Source: Janthinobacterium sp. GW456P
Lineage (GTDB): Bacteria; Pseudomonadota; Gammaproteobacteria; Burkholderiales; Burkholderiaceae_D
Direction: 5' to 3'
Assembly: GCF_002127655.1 (NCBI RefSeq)
Contig: NZ_NEHB01000018.1
Span: forward strand, 1-64,000
DNA: 64,000 bases
Part shown: piece after piece, positions 1 to 8,404 of the stretch
Position numbering within the stretch: the stretch's first letter is position 1
Layout: the number at the start of each line of letters is the position of its first letter
Position numbers and translations under genes: made by a program
The notes under the pieces: model-generated
Database searches by the model: none
The model's input: the letters and a program-made list of their open reading frames with translations, nothing else
Told to the model about the DNA's origin: nothing

Positions 1-1032
1 GCGCCAGCCGACGCCGTCGCTTCGGCGCCGGTCGCCGCTGCCGCGCCTGCCGCTGCACCTGCCGCCGCCGCGCCTGCCGTGAACGGCAAGCTGGCGCACG
101 CGTCGCCATCGATCCGCAAGTTCGCGCGCGAACTGGGCGTGGACCTGGCCCGCGTGGGCGGTTCCGGTCCGAAGGGCCGCATCACCCAGGAAGACGTGCA
201 GAACTTCGTCAAGGGCGTGATGTCGGGCGCCGTCGCCGCGCCAGGCGCTGCCAGCGCACCGGCTGCCAAGGGCGGTTCGGGCGTCGGTCTGGACCTGCTG
301 CCATGGCCGTCGCTGGACTTCAGTAAATTCGGCGCGACCGAATTGCTGCCGCTGTCGCGCATCAAGAAAATCTCGGGTCCGAATTTGCACCGCAACTGGG
401 TCATGATCCCGCACGTCACGCAGTTCGACGAAGCGGACGTGACGGACCTGGAAGCGTTCCGCGTCGACACCAACGCGGCCAATGCGAAGAACAAGGATGC
501 GGCCAAGCTGACCATGCTCGCCTTTGTGATCAAGGCCTCCGTCGCCGCGCTGAAGAAATTCCCCGCGTTTAACGCCTCGCTCGACGCCAAGGGCGAAAAC
601 CTGATCCTCAAGCAGTACTACAACATCGGCTTCGCGGCCGACACGCCGAATGGCCTGGTGGTACCCGTGATCAAGGGCGCGGACCAGAAGTCGGTCTCGC
701 AGATCGCCCGCGAAATGACGGAACTGTCGCTTCAGGCGCGCGAAGGCAAGCTGAAACCGGCCGACATGCAGGGTGCCAGCTTCACGATTTCGTCGCTGGG
801 CGGCATCGGCGGCACGCACTTCACGCCTATCGTCAATGCGCCGGAAGTGGCGATTTTGGGTCTGTCGAAGGCCTCGATCAAGCCGGTATGGGATGGCAAG
901 GCCTTCCAGCCGCGTTTGATGATGGGCACCTCGCTGTCCTACGACCACCGCGTGGTCGATGGCGCGATGGGCGCGCGATTCTCCGTGTACCTCGGCGAAG
1001 TCCTGGCCGACATGCGCAAAATTCTGCTGTAA
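1..1032 (+). CDS. aceF: Dihydrolipoyllysine-residue acetyltransferase (E2 of pyruvate dehydrogenase), 3' part
   Basis: The reading frame is open from base 1, so the gene enters the window from the left. The GTG at 79 is internal, not a start. Visible order: an Ala/Pro-rich linker (codons 1-26), a peripheral-subunit-binding domain (about 27-75, with [15 protein letters not shown]), a second flexible linker, then the catalytic acyltransferase domain to the end. The active-site signature SYDHRVVDG lies near nt 934-960. The lipoyl domain or domains must lie upstream. E2 transfers acetyl groups from lipoamide to CoA in the PDH complex. The next gene, lpdA, starts 10 nt downstream, so the two are co-transcribed. 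Confidence 0.96.
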   Translation, partial: APADAVASAPVAAAAPAAAPAAAAPAVNGKLAHASPSIRKFARELGVDLARVGGSGPKGRITQEDVQNFVKGVMSGAVAAPGAASAPAAKGGSGVGLDLLPWPSLDFSKFGATELLPLSRIKKISGPNLHRNWVMIPHVTQFDEADVTDLEAFRVDTNAANAKNKDAAKLTMLAFVIKASVAALKKFPAFNASLDAKGENLILKQYYNIGFAADTPNGLVVPVIKGADQKSVSQIAREMTELSLQAREGKLKPADMQGASFTISSLGGIGGTHFTPIVNAPEVAILGLSKASIKPVWDGKAFQPRLMMGTSLSYDHRVVDGAMGARFSVYLGEVLADMRKILL

Positions 1033-1042
1033 GGAGCGATTG

Positions 1043-2824
1043 ATGAGCACAGTAGAGGTAAAAGTACCGAATATCGGCGACTTCAAGGAAGTCGAAGTCA
1101 TCGAACTGATGGTCAAGGTGGGCGACACCATCAAGGTGGACCAGTCCCTGATCACGGTCGAATCGGACAAGGCCAGCATGGAGATCCCGTCGACCCACGC
1201 AGGCGTCGTCAAGGAATTGAAAGTCAAGGTCGGCGACAAGATCGCCGAGGGCAGCGCGCTGCTGGTGGTGGAAGCGGCGGAAGGCGCGGCAGCTCCGGCA
1301 GCCGCACCGGCGTCCGCTCCTGCGCCTGCCGCAGCCGCTCCGGCAGCGGCGGCACCGGCCGCGGTCGCCGCCATCCCGGCCGGCAATTACAGCGGCCAGG
1401 TCGACATCGACGTCGACATGATGGTGCTCGGTGGCGGTCCTGGCGGCTACTCGGCGGCGTTCCGCGCGGCCGACCTGGGCATGTCGACGGTCATCGTCGA
1501 GCGCTATGCGACCCTGGGCGGCGTGTGCCTGAACGTGGGCTGCATCCCGTCGAAGGCGCTGCTGCATGTCGCTTCCGTGATCGATGAAACGGCGCACATG
1601 TCCAACACGGGCGTGACGTTCGCCAAGCCGACGATCGACATCGACCAGGTACGCAAGTACAAGGAAGGCGTGATCTCGAACATGACGGGTGGCCTGGCCG
1701 GCATGGCCAAGGCGCGCAAGACGCAAGTCGTCACCGGCGTGGGCCAGTTCCTCTCGGCGAACCACATCGAAGTGACGGCAGGCGACGGTTCTAAAAAGGT
1801 CGTGCAGTTCAAGCAAGCCATCATCGCCGCCGGTTCGTCCGTGGTGAAACTGCCATTCGTGCCGGAAGACCCGCGCATCGTCGATTCGACGGGCGCGCTG
1901 GAATTGCGCCAGATCCCGAAACGCATGCTGGTCATCGGCGGCGGCATCATCGGCCTGGAAATGGCGACTGTGTATTCGACCTTCGGCGCGCGCATCGACG
2001 TGGTCGAAATGATGGATGGCCTGATGCAGGGCGCGGACCGCGACGCGGTGAAAGTGTGGCAGAAGTTCAATGAGAAGCGCTTCGACAACATCATGACCAA
2101 GACCAAGACGGTCGCGGTCGAGGCACTGCCGGAAGGCATCAAGGTCACGTTCGAAGCGGCCGAAGCGGGTGCCACCGCACCGGCGCCGCAAGTCTACGAC
2201 CTCGTGCTCGTCGCCGTGGGCCGCAGCCCGAACGGCAAGAAGATCGCCGCCGACAAGGCCGGCGTGAACGTCACCGACCGCGGCTTCATCGAAGTCGACA
2301 GCCAGATGCGCACCAACGTGCCGAACATCTTCGCCATCGGCGACCTGGTGGGCCAGCCGATGCTGGCGCACAAGGCCGTGCATGAAGCCCACGTGGCCGC
2401 GGAAGCGGCTTCCGGCCAGAAATCGCACTTCGACGTCAAGGTGATCCCGTCGGTCGCCTACACGGATCCGGAAGTGGCATGGGCCGGCATCACGGAAGAT
2501 GAAGCGAAAGCCAAGGGCATCAAGGTCGAGAAAGGCCACTTCCCGTGGGCCGCCTCGGGCCGCGCCGTGGCCAACGGCCGCGCCGAAGGCTTCACCAAGC
2601 TGCTGTTCGACGCGGAAACGCACCGCATCATCGGCGGCACCATCGTCGGCACGCATGCGGGCGACATGATTGGAGAGATCGCGCTGGCCATCGAAATGGG
2701 CTGCGACGGCACCGACATCGGCAAGACCATCCACCCGCACCCGACCCTGGGCGAGTCGATCGGCATGGCCGCCGAAGTGTACGAAGGCGTGTGCACGGAC
2801 TTGCCGCCGCCGCGCAAGCGCTGA
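1043..2824 (+). CDS. lpdA: Dihydrolipoyl dehydrogenase (E3) with N-terminal lipoyl domain
   Basis: 593 aa. The ATG at 1043 follows AAGGAG at 1031-1036; upstream in-frame codons overlap aceF and are not used. Residues 1-75 form a lipoyl domain with the lipoylated lysine in ESDKASMEI (about K43). An Ala/Pro linker follows, then a flavoprotein disulfide reductase: FAD motif [10 protein letters not shown], redox-active CLNVGC (C162/C167), NAD-binding GGGIIGLE, and a C-terminal HPHPT dimer-interface motif near residue 564. It reoxidises dihydrolipoamide with NAD+. An E3 with its own lipoyl domain is known in betaproteobacteria and Neisseria. A terminator follows at 2851. Confidence 0.97.
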   Translation: MSTVEVKVPNIGDFKEVEVIELMVKVGDTIKVDQSLITVESDKASMEIPSTHAGVVKELKVKVGDKIAEGSALLVVEAAEGAAAPAAAPASAPAPAAAAPAAAAPAAVAAIPAGNYSGQVDIDVDMMVLGGGPGGYSAAFRAADLGMSTVIVERYATLGGVCLNVGCIPSKALLHVASVIDETAHMSNTGVTFAKPTIDIDQVRKYKEGVISNMTGGLAGMAKARKTQVVTGVGQFLSANHIEVTAGDGSKKVVQFKQAIIAAGSSVVKLPFVPEDPRIVDSTGALELRQIPKRMLVIGGGIIGLEMATVYSTFGARIDVVEMMDGLMQGADRDAVKVWQKFNEKRFDNIMTKTKTVAVEALPEGIKVTFEAAEAGATAPAPQVYDLVLVAVGRSPNGKKIAADKAGVNVTDRGFIEVDSQMRTNVPNIFAIGDLVGQPMLAHKAVHEAHVAAEAASGQKSHFDVKVIPSVAYTDPEVAWAGITEDEAKAKGIKVEKGHFPWAASGRAVANGRAEGFTKLLFDAETHRIIGGTIVGTHAGDMIGEIALAIEMGCDGTDIGKTIHPHPTLGESIGMAAEVYEGVCTDLPPPRKR

Positions 2825-2850
2825 TGTTGTAGCGCTATGTCGTAACACTA

Positions 2851-2880
2851 AAAACCCCGCAAGCGATTGCGGGGTTTTTT
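2851..2880 (+). terminator. Intrinsic terminator of aceF-lpdA
   Basis: Stem CCCCGCAA (2855-2862) pairs with TTGCGGGG (2867-2874) around a GCGA loop. Flanking A and T runs extend the stem and give a six-base T tract. Confidence 0.92.
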
Positions 2881-2887
2881 ACTATCC

Positions 2888-3094
2888 AACCATCGCCGGC
2901 ACGCACGCGGGCGACAGGTGAACGATGAAGCGGCGAGATCGCGCTGGCCATCGAAATGGGCTGCGACGGCACCGACATCGGCAAGACCATCCACCCGCAC
3001 CCGACCCTGGGCGAGTCGATCGGCAGGTTGGCAAAAGCGCGCCGCAGCATACGAAGGCGTGTGCACGGACTTGCCGCCGCCGCGCAGGCGCTGA
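2888..3094 (+). pseudogene. Broken duplicate of the lpdA 3' end
   Basis: This stretch repeats the last ~185 bases of lpdA. Bases 2935-3025 are identical to 2675-2765 (91 bp, offset 260). Bases 3051-3095 match 2780-2824 with one change (offset 271). Between and before these blocks the sequence is altered by small insertions, and the frame is interrupted relative to lpdA. It has no start of its own and lies between two terminators. It is best read as a non-coding remnant of a partial tandem duplication. Confidence 0.85.
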
Positions 3095-3122
3095 TAAAAA
3101 ATTAACTTTCAGTACAAAAAAA

Positions 3123-3146
3123 CGGGACGTGTTCCCGGTTTTTTTT
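3123..3146 (+). terminator. Intrinsic terminator after the lpdA duplicate
   Basis: CGGGA (3123-3127) pairs with TCCCG (3133-3137), followed by a run of eight T. The stem is short but the T tract is strong, so it may act as a second terminator. Confidence 0.7.
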
Positions 3147-3147
3147 A

Positions 3148-3504
3148 TTTCCCTTGACCTTCAGCAGGGTAAACCGTGGCGCGGCGGCAGCATGTGAAAA
3201 TTGGTGAGTATTGCCGTATGGAAAAAATGGCAGAATGGCGGTCTGTAACCATGTTTTGCTTCTATGGAAACGTGCGATTTTTCCAGCAATGTTGCCAGCG
3301 TGGGAGTCGGTCAAGTTCCGCTGTAGCAGGAGCCTGTCCCGGCAGATGAATACATCCCCTGCTGGCGCCCTCAGAAGCGGGGACTGCGTTGATCGTCGTC
3401 GCGTGGCTCGCCATGCATCCTCCTCACGCCTTGTCCGCGCTCCTGATGCACTGCCAGCAGAAGACGCTCCCTACTGGGATAGGCTCTAAGAAAGTTTTGC
3501 AACG
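3148..3504. other. Intergenic region with no recognised gene
   Basis: About 350 bases between the second terminator and the phosphoesterase-like gene. Short frames on either strand show no family resemblance, repeats or ribosome binding site, and were not called. The promoter of the downstream gene probably lies here, but no convincing -35/-10 pair was found. Confidence 0.5.
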
Positions 3505-4674
3505 ATGAGAAAATTTACCGCCCTTCATATCGCCGATGTCCGTTTGCGCCGGGCTGATGAGCAAGAGCAAGCCGTGATGCTGCATGCCTTGTACCAGGAT
3601 GTGGCCGCTATCCTCGCGGCGGGCAAGTGGATCGATGCGATTTTCTTCACAGGCCAGCTGGTGGCGCCGGACGCCTGTGCCGGCACGACGCCCGTGTACG
3701 TCTACGAATACTTCTTGCGCCCCTTGCTGCAGGCGGCCAGCTTGCCCGGTGCGCGTTTCTACCTGGTGCCGGGCAGCCGCGCGCAGGGTGTCGCCGCGGC
3801 GGCGCTGGGCAATGCCGGCTTCAGCTTTTTCTCTGCCGACGAGCACGCCAGTGCCGAGCAGCGCGCGCACTACAAGAATATCCACGCCGTGTTCCATGGT
3901 CACCAGCATACGGGCGATGCCAGTTCGCTGATGAAGTCGCTGGGCATCCTGTTCAAGAGCAATCCAGGCAGCCTGTACGGTGCGAATGGCCAGATGGCGG
4001 CATTTTCCGTGCTCGAGTTCGGCACGGGCGAGGCTGATGGCGGCGGGGCAGGCGCGCAGTGGACGGTGTCGCTGCGCGAGTTTGATGACGTGAGCAAGAA
4101 CTTCGCCCTGTCAGTGTTGTACACGCCGAACGGCCAGGAAACGGGGCAGGTGGATGCCGAGTATGTGTTTGCCACCTTGCTGCCGCAGCTGGCAGGCGAT
4201 CGCGCCTATCTCGATGGCTTGCTGTGCAAGGCGGGCGCGCAACGGCGCGAGGATGCCGGCGTCGCTGCCGACGCGCGCGAATTCCTCATCGAACTGGCGT
4301 TCGTGATGTTCGAGGCCAAGAGCGTGTTCCTCAGCGAGGCGGAGCTCGAGCGTTTTGTCAGTGACTATTGCGGCGTGAAGGGCTGGACCATGGCGGCCGG
4401 GGACTGGCTGGCGCCGCTTTATGCGCATGGCTTGCTGCTGTGCGCCGATGGCCAGGTGGCGTTTTCCTTCGATTACTTCCGCACGTATTTCCTGGCGCAA
4501 CGCTTTGAAACCTCGTTCGACCTGATGCGCTACGGCCCGGACCGCTACGATGGAAGTGAGCCTTCACTCAGCGTTGATGGGGCGTCGGCGGCCCAGCCTT
4601 TCCTGCGTGCGCTGGGCTTGAACGATGAACAGGTCGAAGCGGCGCCGCCGGAAGACTGCAGCCGTCCTGGCTGA
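3505..4674 (+). CDS. Degenerate metallophosphoesterase with STAND-like C-terminal module
   Basis: 389 aa, no signal peptide. Residues 1-190 follow the calcineurin-like phosphoesterase plan, but most metal ligands are replaced. HIADVRL stands where HISDLHL is usual, FFTGQLV where FFTGDLV is usual, and VPGSRA where VPGNHD is usual; only HGHQH is intact (near residue 135). Residues about 240-350 are helical and end in FSFDYFRTYFLAQRF, which resembles the winged-helix segment that follows the NTPase in large phosphoesterase-STAND proteins. No P-loop is present. The family assignment is from motif recognition. Function is unknown; a defence-related or signalling relic is an inference. It lies next to the lpdA duplicate and is convergent with the TetR gene. 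Confidence 0.7.
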   Translation: MRKFTALHIADVRLRRADEQEQAVMLHALYQDVAAILAAGKWIDAIFFTGQLVAPDACAGTTPVYVYEYFLRPLLQAASLPGARFYLVPGSRAQGVAAAALGNAGFSFFSADEHASAEQRAHYKNIHAVFHGHQHTGDASSLMKSLGILFKSNPGSLYGANGQMAAFSVLEFGTGEADGGGAGAQWTVSLREFDDVSKNFALSVLYTPNGQETGQVDAEYVFATLLPQLAGDRAYLDGLLCKAGAQRREDAGVAADAREFLIELAFVMFEAKSVFLSEAELERFVSDYCGVKGWTMAAGDWLAPLYAHGLLLCADGQVAFSFDYFRTYFLAQRFETSFDLMRYGPDRYDGSEPSLSVDGASAAQPFLRALGLNDEQVEAAPPEDCSRPG

Positions 4675-4697
4675 CTTCCGGGGCCATCCGTCCCGCG

Positions 4698-5414
4698 TCA
4701 GGCCGCCAGCGGCTGGCGCAGGGTGCCGTGCAGGAACAGGTCGAGGCTGACCGCCACCTTGGTGCGTAATTGCGCCACGTCGGGCTGGGCCGGCGGCGGA
4801 AACAGCAGGCGCGACATCTGGTCGCCCAGCAGGCAATTGAGCAGGTGCAGCGCCAGCACCGATGGCGTCAGCTCCGCGCGAAACAGGGGCGCGATGTCGG
4901 GCCGGCTGAAAAACTTGGTCAGCATCTCGCGCGTCTGTCCCGGCCCCACCTTGTAAAACGTTTCCGCCAGTTCCGGGTGCGTGGCCGCTTCCGCCACCAC
5001 CATGCGATTGAGGCGGATCGCCGCCGGCATGGTAACGAGTTGCACAAACAGCAGGCCGAACTCGCTCAAAATGGCGGGCAGGGGCCGCATATCCGTTTCC
5101 AGTGCCGGCATGGTCGAGAAGTAAGCGGCGCGGCGCAGGTCCACCACGGCGTTGAACAAGCCCGACTTGCCGCCAAATTTCACATAAATCGTGCGCACGG
5201 CCACATGGGCTTCGCGGGCGATCATTTCCAGGCTGACCTTCCCATACCCTTTTTCCAGAAACAGGCAGCCGGCCGTGTGCAGCAGGTTCTCCATGCGCGC
5301 TTCCATGTCGGCCGCGCGCGGCCTGCCGGCTGGCTTGCCGCAGCAGGAAATCTCCTGGGTGTCGGCGGATTCTTTATCGGTAGGCAAGGTGTCGCTGAGG
5401 CCGGGATCGGACAT
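4698..5414 (-). CDS. TetR-family transcriptional repressor
   Basis: 238 aa. After a variable ~35-residue N-terminus comes a TetR helix-turn-helix: LEKGYGKVSLEMIAREAHVAVRTIYVKFGGKSGLF fits the family pattern (shown here as KVSLEMIAREAHVAVRTIY). The remainder is a helical ligand-binding domain. It is divergent from the efflux operon starting at 5559, and the shared 144-bp gap holds two matching inverted repeats (5475-5496 and 5525-5546). It is therefore likely the local repressor of that operon, responding to a pump substrate. The ligand cannot be inferred. Confidence 0.92.
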   Translation of the reverse strand: MSDPGLSDTLPTDKESADTQEISCCGKPAGRPRAADMEARMENLLHTAGCLFLEKGYGKVSLEMIAREAHVAVRTIYVKFGGKSGLFNAVVDLRRAAYFSTMPALETDMRPLPAILSEFGLLFVQLVTMPAAIRLNRMVVAEAATHPELAETFYKVGPGQTREMLTKFFSRPDIAPLFRAELTPSVLALHLLNCLLGDQMSRLLFPPPAQPDVAQLRTKVAVSLDLFLHGTLRQPLAA

Positions 5415-5474
5415 GGTCTGGGTCTCTTTATAAGTGGGAAGGTAAGTGATGGCTTACACTGTAGTGCAAATTAA

Positions 5475-5496
5475 AATGAAATGCAATCGTTTCATT
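5475..5496. promoter_or_regulatory. Candidate TetR operator 1
   Basis: Inverted repeat AATGAA-N10-TTCATT; the arms extend to AAATGAAA/TTTCATTT at 5474-5497. It sits immediately upstream of the -35 box at 5499. Confidence 0.7.
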
Positions 5497-5498
5497 TC

Positions 5499-5527
5499 TT
5501 GACTTTGGCTTTTCTTTGCCCAATAAT
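5499..5527 (+). promoter_or_regulatory. Sigma70 promoter of the efflux operon
   Basis: -35 TTGACT (5499-5504), 17-bp spacer, -10 AATAAT (5522-5527). Predicted transcript start is near 5534, 25 nt before the ATG at 5559. The -10 box is overlapped by operator 2. Confidence 0.72.
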
Positions 5528-5546
5528 GAACCTATATCATTTCATT
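5525..5546. promoter_or_regulatory. Candidate TetR operator 2
   Basis: A second AATGAA-N10-TTCATT with exactly the spacing of operator 1, 50 bp away. It overlaps the end of the -10 box and the predicted transcription start, a position suited to repression. Confidence 0.7.
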
Positions 5547-5558
5547 TTCGGAGCGAGT

Positions 5559-6758
5559 ATGTCCAACCAGCCAGGCCAAGCAGAGCACAAGGTGCTGAGC
5601 GCCGTCCCACCCGCGGCCCCTGCCGCACCTTCCACGCCCGCCGCTGCCGCCAGCTCCGCACCACCGAACAACCGCGTGAAAATCATCGCCGGCCTGATCG
5701 TCCTCGTGGCGCTGGGTGCCGGCGCGCGCATGTGGTACCGCAGCCACTATTTCGTGGAAACGGAAAACGCCTATGTGGCCGGCCACGTGCATCCCGTCTC
5801 GGCGCGTATTTCCGGCGTCGTCACCAAGGTTTTTATTGATGACAATCAAATCGTGAAAGAGGGCGACGTGATCGCCGAACTCGATCCCTTCGATCAGCGC
5901 GTGAAAACCGAGCAGATCGCCGCGCAGATCGCCAGCGCCGAGCAGCAAGTGCTGCAGGCCGACGCGCAGATCGCCCAAGTGCAGGCGCAAGCGAGCGCCG
6001 CCCAGGCGCAAGTGGCGCAAGCCGATGCGCAATTGCTGCGCGCGAAACAGGATGCCGAGCGTTACGGCCAGCTGTACACGAGCCAGATGAAAGCCGTCTC
6101 GAAAGCGGAACTCGACGCGGCCAACGCGGCCCGTTCGAGCGCCGTGGCCGACCTGGCCGCCCGCCGCGACAGCGCCTCCGCCGCGAAGTCGCAGATCGGT
6201 GCGGCGCAAGCCGCGCGCGACGTGGCCAAGGCGCAAGTGGCCGTGCTGCGCGTGCAATTGAAGGACGCGCAGCAGCAGCTGCAATACAACCGCATCCTGG
6301 CCCCCGTCGCCGGCCGCATCGGCAAGCGCAACGTGGAAACGGGCATGCGCGTACAGCCTGGCCAGCAATTGACGGCCATCGTGCAGGACAACGTCTGGGT
6401 CACCGCCAACTTCAAGGAAACCCAGCTGGCCGACCTGCACCGCGGCCAGAGCGTGCACGTGAGTATCGACGCCATGCCGGGCAAGAAACTGGTGGGCACC
6501 GTGGACAGCTTCGCCCCTGCCTCGGGCGCGCAATTCGCCCTGCTGCCGGCCGATAACGCCACCGGCAACTTCACCAAGATCGTCCAGCGCGTACCGGTGA
6601 AAATCGTCTTCCAGCCGGAAGACATCAAGGCCATGAATGGTCGTCTGGTGCCGGGCATGTCGGTGATCGCCGAAGTGGAAGTGAACCAGCCGGAGCCGGC
6701 CCAGGACAAGGCCGCGCGCCACGCCGCCGCTCCCGCCGCCCAGACCGCCACCCGCTAA
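5559..6758 (+). CDS. HlyD/EmrA-family membrane fusion protein
   Basis: 399 aa. The ATG at 5559 is preceded by CGGAG at 5549; in-frame codons further upstream lie within the promoter. After a Pro/Ala-rich cytoplasmic tail there is one membrane anchor (about residues 41-57). Then follow a biotinyl-lipoyl half-motif (VSARISGVVTKVFIDDNQIV), a long Ala/Gln-rich coiled-coil hairpin (about 130-250), and the second lipoyl half (NRILAPVAGRIGKRNVETG) with a beta-barrel. It links an inner-membrane DHA2 pump to the outer-membrane channel. First gene of the operon; the MFS pump follows after 6 nt. Confidence 0.94.
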   Translation: MSNQPGQAEHKVLSAVPPAAPAAPSTPAAAASSAPPNNRVKIIAGLIVLVALGAGARMWYRSHYFVETENAYVAGHVHPVSARISGVVTKVFIDDNQIVKEGDVIAELDPFDQRVKTEQIAAQIASAEQQVLQADAQIAQVQAQASAAQAQVAQADAQLLRAKQDAERYGQLYTSQMKAVSKAELDAANAARSSAVADLAARRDSASAAKSQIGAAQAARDVAKAQVAVLRVQLKDAQQQLQYNRILAPVAGRIGKRNVETGMRVQPGQQLTAIVQDNVWVTANFKETQLADLHRGQSVHVSIDAMPGKKLVGTVDSFAPASGAQFALLPADNATGNFTKIVQRVPVKIVFQPEDIKAMNGRLVPGMSVIAEVEVNQPEPAQDKAARHAAAPAAQTATR

Positions 6759-6764
6759 GCTTCC

Positions 6765-8363
6765 ATGAGCAGCTCCTCCACCACGCTGGCGAAGCCGCCA
6801 GCGTTTCCCGTGATCAACGAGAAAGTCTCCGGGCGCACCTGGCTGGCGGTCGGCGCCGGCATGCTGGGCGCCTTCATGGCGGTGCTCGACATCCAGATCA
6901 CGAACTCCTCGCTCAAGGATATCCTTGGCTCGCTGTCGGCCACCCAGGAAGAGGGCTCGTGGATTTCCACGGCCTACCTGGTGGCTGAAATTATCGTCAT
7001 TCCCCTCACCGCGCTGCTGGCGCGCGTGTTCGGACTGCGCTCCTACATGATCGGCACCACCGCTTTCTTCCTGCTGTTCTCCACGTTGTGCGGGGCGGCC
7101 TGGAACCTGGAAAGCATGATCGTCTTCCGCATGCTGCAGGGATTCACGGGCGGCGCGCTGATCCCCATGGCGTTCACCCTGGTGATGCTCAAGCTGCCCG
7201 CTTCCAAGCGCGCCGTCGGCATGGCCATTTTCGGCCTGACGGCCACCCTGGCACCAGCCATGGGCCCGACCCTGGGCGGCTATCTGAGCGAGCTGTATGG
7301 CTGGCCCTCGATCTTCTACATCAACTGGGTACCGGGCGTGCTGCTGATCGCCGGCATGATCTATGGCCTGGACAAGGAGCCGATGCAGCTCAAATTGTTC
7401 TGGAAGGCCGACTGGCTGGGCATCTTCTTCATGGCCCTGGGCCTGGGTTGCCTGACCATCTTCCTGGAAGAGGGCAACTCGAAGGACTGGTTCGACTCCG
7501 GCTTCATCATCACCTTCGCCGCACTGGCCCTGACAGGCATCCTGGGCTGGGTCGTCACCAGCGCCACGCGCGCCGAGCCCTTCGTCAACCTGGCTTTGTA
7601 CGGCCAGCGCAACTTCCTGGTCGCCACCGTGCTGTCGGCGGTGACGGGCATGGGCCTGTATGGCTCGGCCTTTTTGCTGCCCCTGTTCCTGGGCCAGATC
7701 GCCGGCTACTCGCCGATGCAGATCGGTGAAGTCATCATGTGGGTGGGCTTGCCGCAGCTGTTCATCATGCCGTTTGTCGCCAAGCTGTCGTCCGTGGTGG
7801 ACAACCGCATCCTGTGCTCGTTCGGCCTGTTGCTGTTCGGCGGCTCGTGCATGATGAATGCCTACATGGACGCGTCCACCGGCTACGACCAGCTGCTGTG
7901 GTCGCAGGTCGTGCGCGCGCTGGGCCAGCCCTTCGTCATGCTGACCCTGTCGAACTTCGCCATGAAGGGCATCGCGCCGAAGGACATGGCGTCCGCTTCT
8001 AGCCTGTTCAACATGACGCGCAACCTGGGCGGCTCGATCGGCATCGCCCTGCTGGCAACAGCGCTGAGCACGCGCGAGCATTTCCACTCGCAGCGCCTGG
8101 GCGAAGCGATCAACGCGTATTCCAGCGCCACGCAGCTGCGCATCGACCAGCTGACGTCATCGTTCCTGTCCAAGGGCTATGACGCCGTCACGGCCGGCAA
8201 CCAGGCCTTGCAGGCGATCGACGGCATCGTGCGCCGCGAAGCGTATGTGATGGCCTACAACGACGGCTTCTTCCTCGTCGGCGCCATCCTGCTGGCCTGT
8301 ATCGTGCCCCTGTGGCTGGCCGACAAACTCAAAGCCCCCGGTGGCGGTGGCGGCGGTCATTGA
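6765..8363 (+). CDS. DHA2-family MFS multidrug transporter (EmrB/QacA type)
   Basis: 532 aa, about 14 hydrophobic segments, as in the DHA2 drug:H+ antiporters. The motif-C-like stretch GLTATLAPAMGPTLGGYLSE is present around residues 160-180. It is the inner-membrane pump of the tripartite system with the preceding adaptor and the following outer-membrane factor. The C-terminus ends in a glycine-rich tail. The substrate cannot be read from the sequence. Confidence 0.95.
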   Translation: MSSSSTTLAKPPAFPVINEKVSGRTWLAVGAGMLGAFMAVLDIQITNSSLKDILGSLSATQEEGSWISTAYLVAEIIVIPLTALLARVFGLRSYMIGTTAFFLLFSTLCGAAWNLESMIVFRMLQGFTGGALIPMAFTLVMLKLPASKRAVGMAIFGLTATLAPAMGPTLGGYLSELYGWPSIFYINWVPGVLLIAGMIYGLDKEPMQLKLFWKADWLGIFFMALGLGCLTIFLEEGNSKDWFDSGFIITFAALALTGILGWVVTSATRAEPFVNLALYGQRNFLVATVLSAVTGMGLYGSAFLLPLFLGQIAGYSPMQIGEVIMWVGLPQLFIMPFVAKLSSVVDNRILCSFGLLLFGGSCMMNAYMDASTGYDQLLWSQVVRALGQPFVMLTLSNFAMKGIAPKDMASASSLFNMTRNLGGSIGIALLATALSTREHFHSQRLGEAINAYSSATQLRIDQLTSSFLSKGYDAVTAGNQALQAIDGIVRREAYVMAYNDGFFLVGAILLACIVPLWLADKLKAPGGGGGGH

Positions 8364-8404
8364 GCGCCGCACGCAGCCACCTCAAGAACAAGAAGGTACA
8401 CATT

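Noticed and set aside
1043-1300. Lipoyl domain fused to E3 as a novelty
   Set aside because: This architecture is already known in betaproteobacterial and neisserial PDH complexes.
878-2848. Long minus-strand open frame opposite lpdA
   Set aside because: His/Arg/Asp-rich composition with no domain, typical of antisense frames in GC-rich genes.
3211-3489. 92-codon plus-strand frame before the phosphoesterase-like gene
   Set aside because: No ribosome binding site, low-complexity composition and no family resemblance.
5532-8087. 851-codon minus-strand open frame opposite the efflux genes
   Set aside because: Mirrors the codon bias of two well-supported plus-strand genes; no recognisable family and no start signal.
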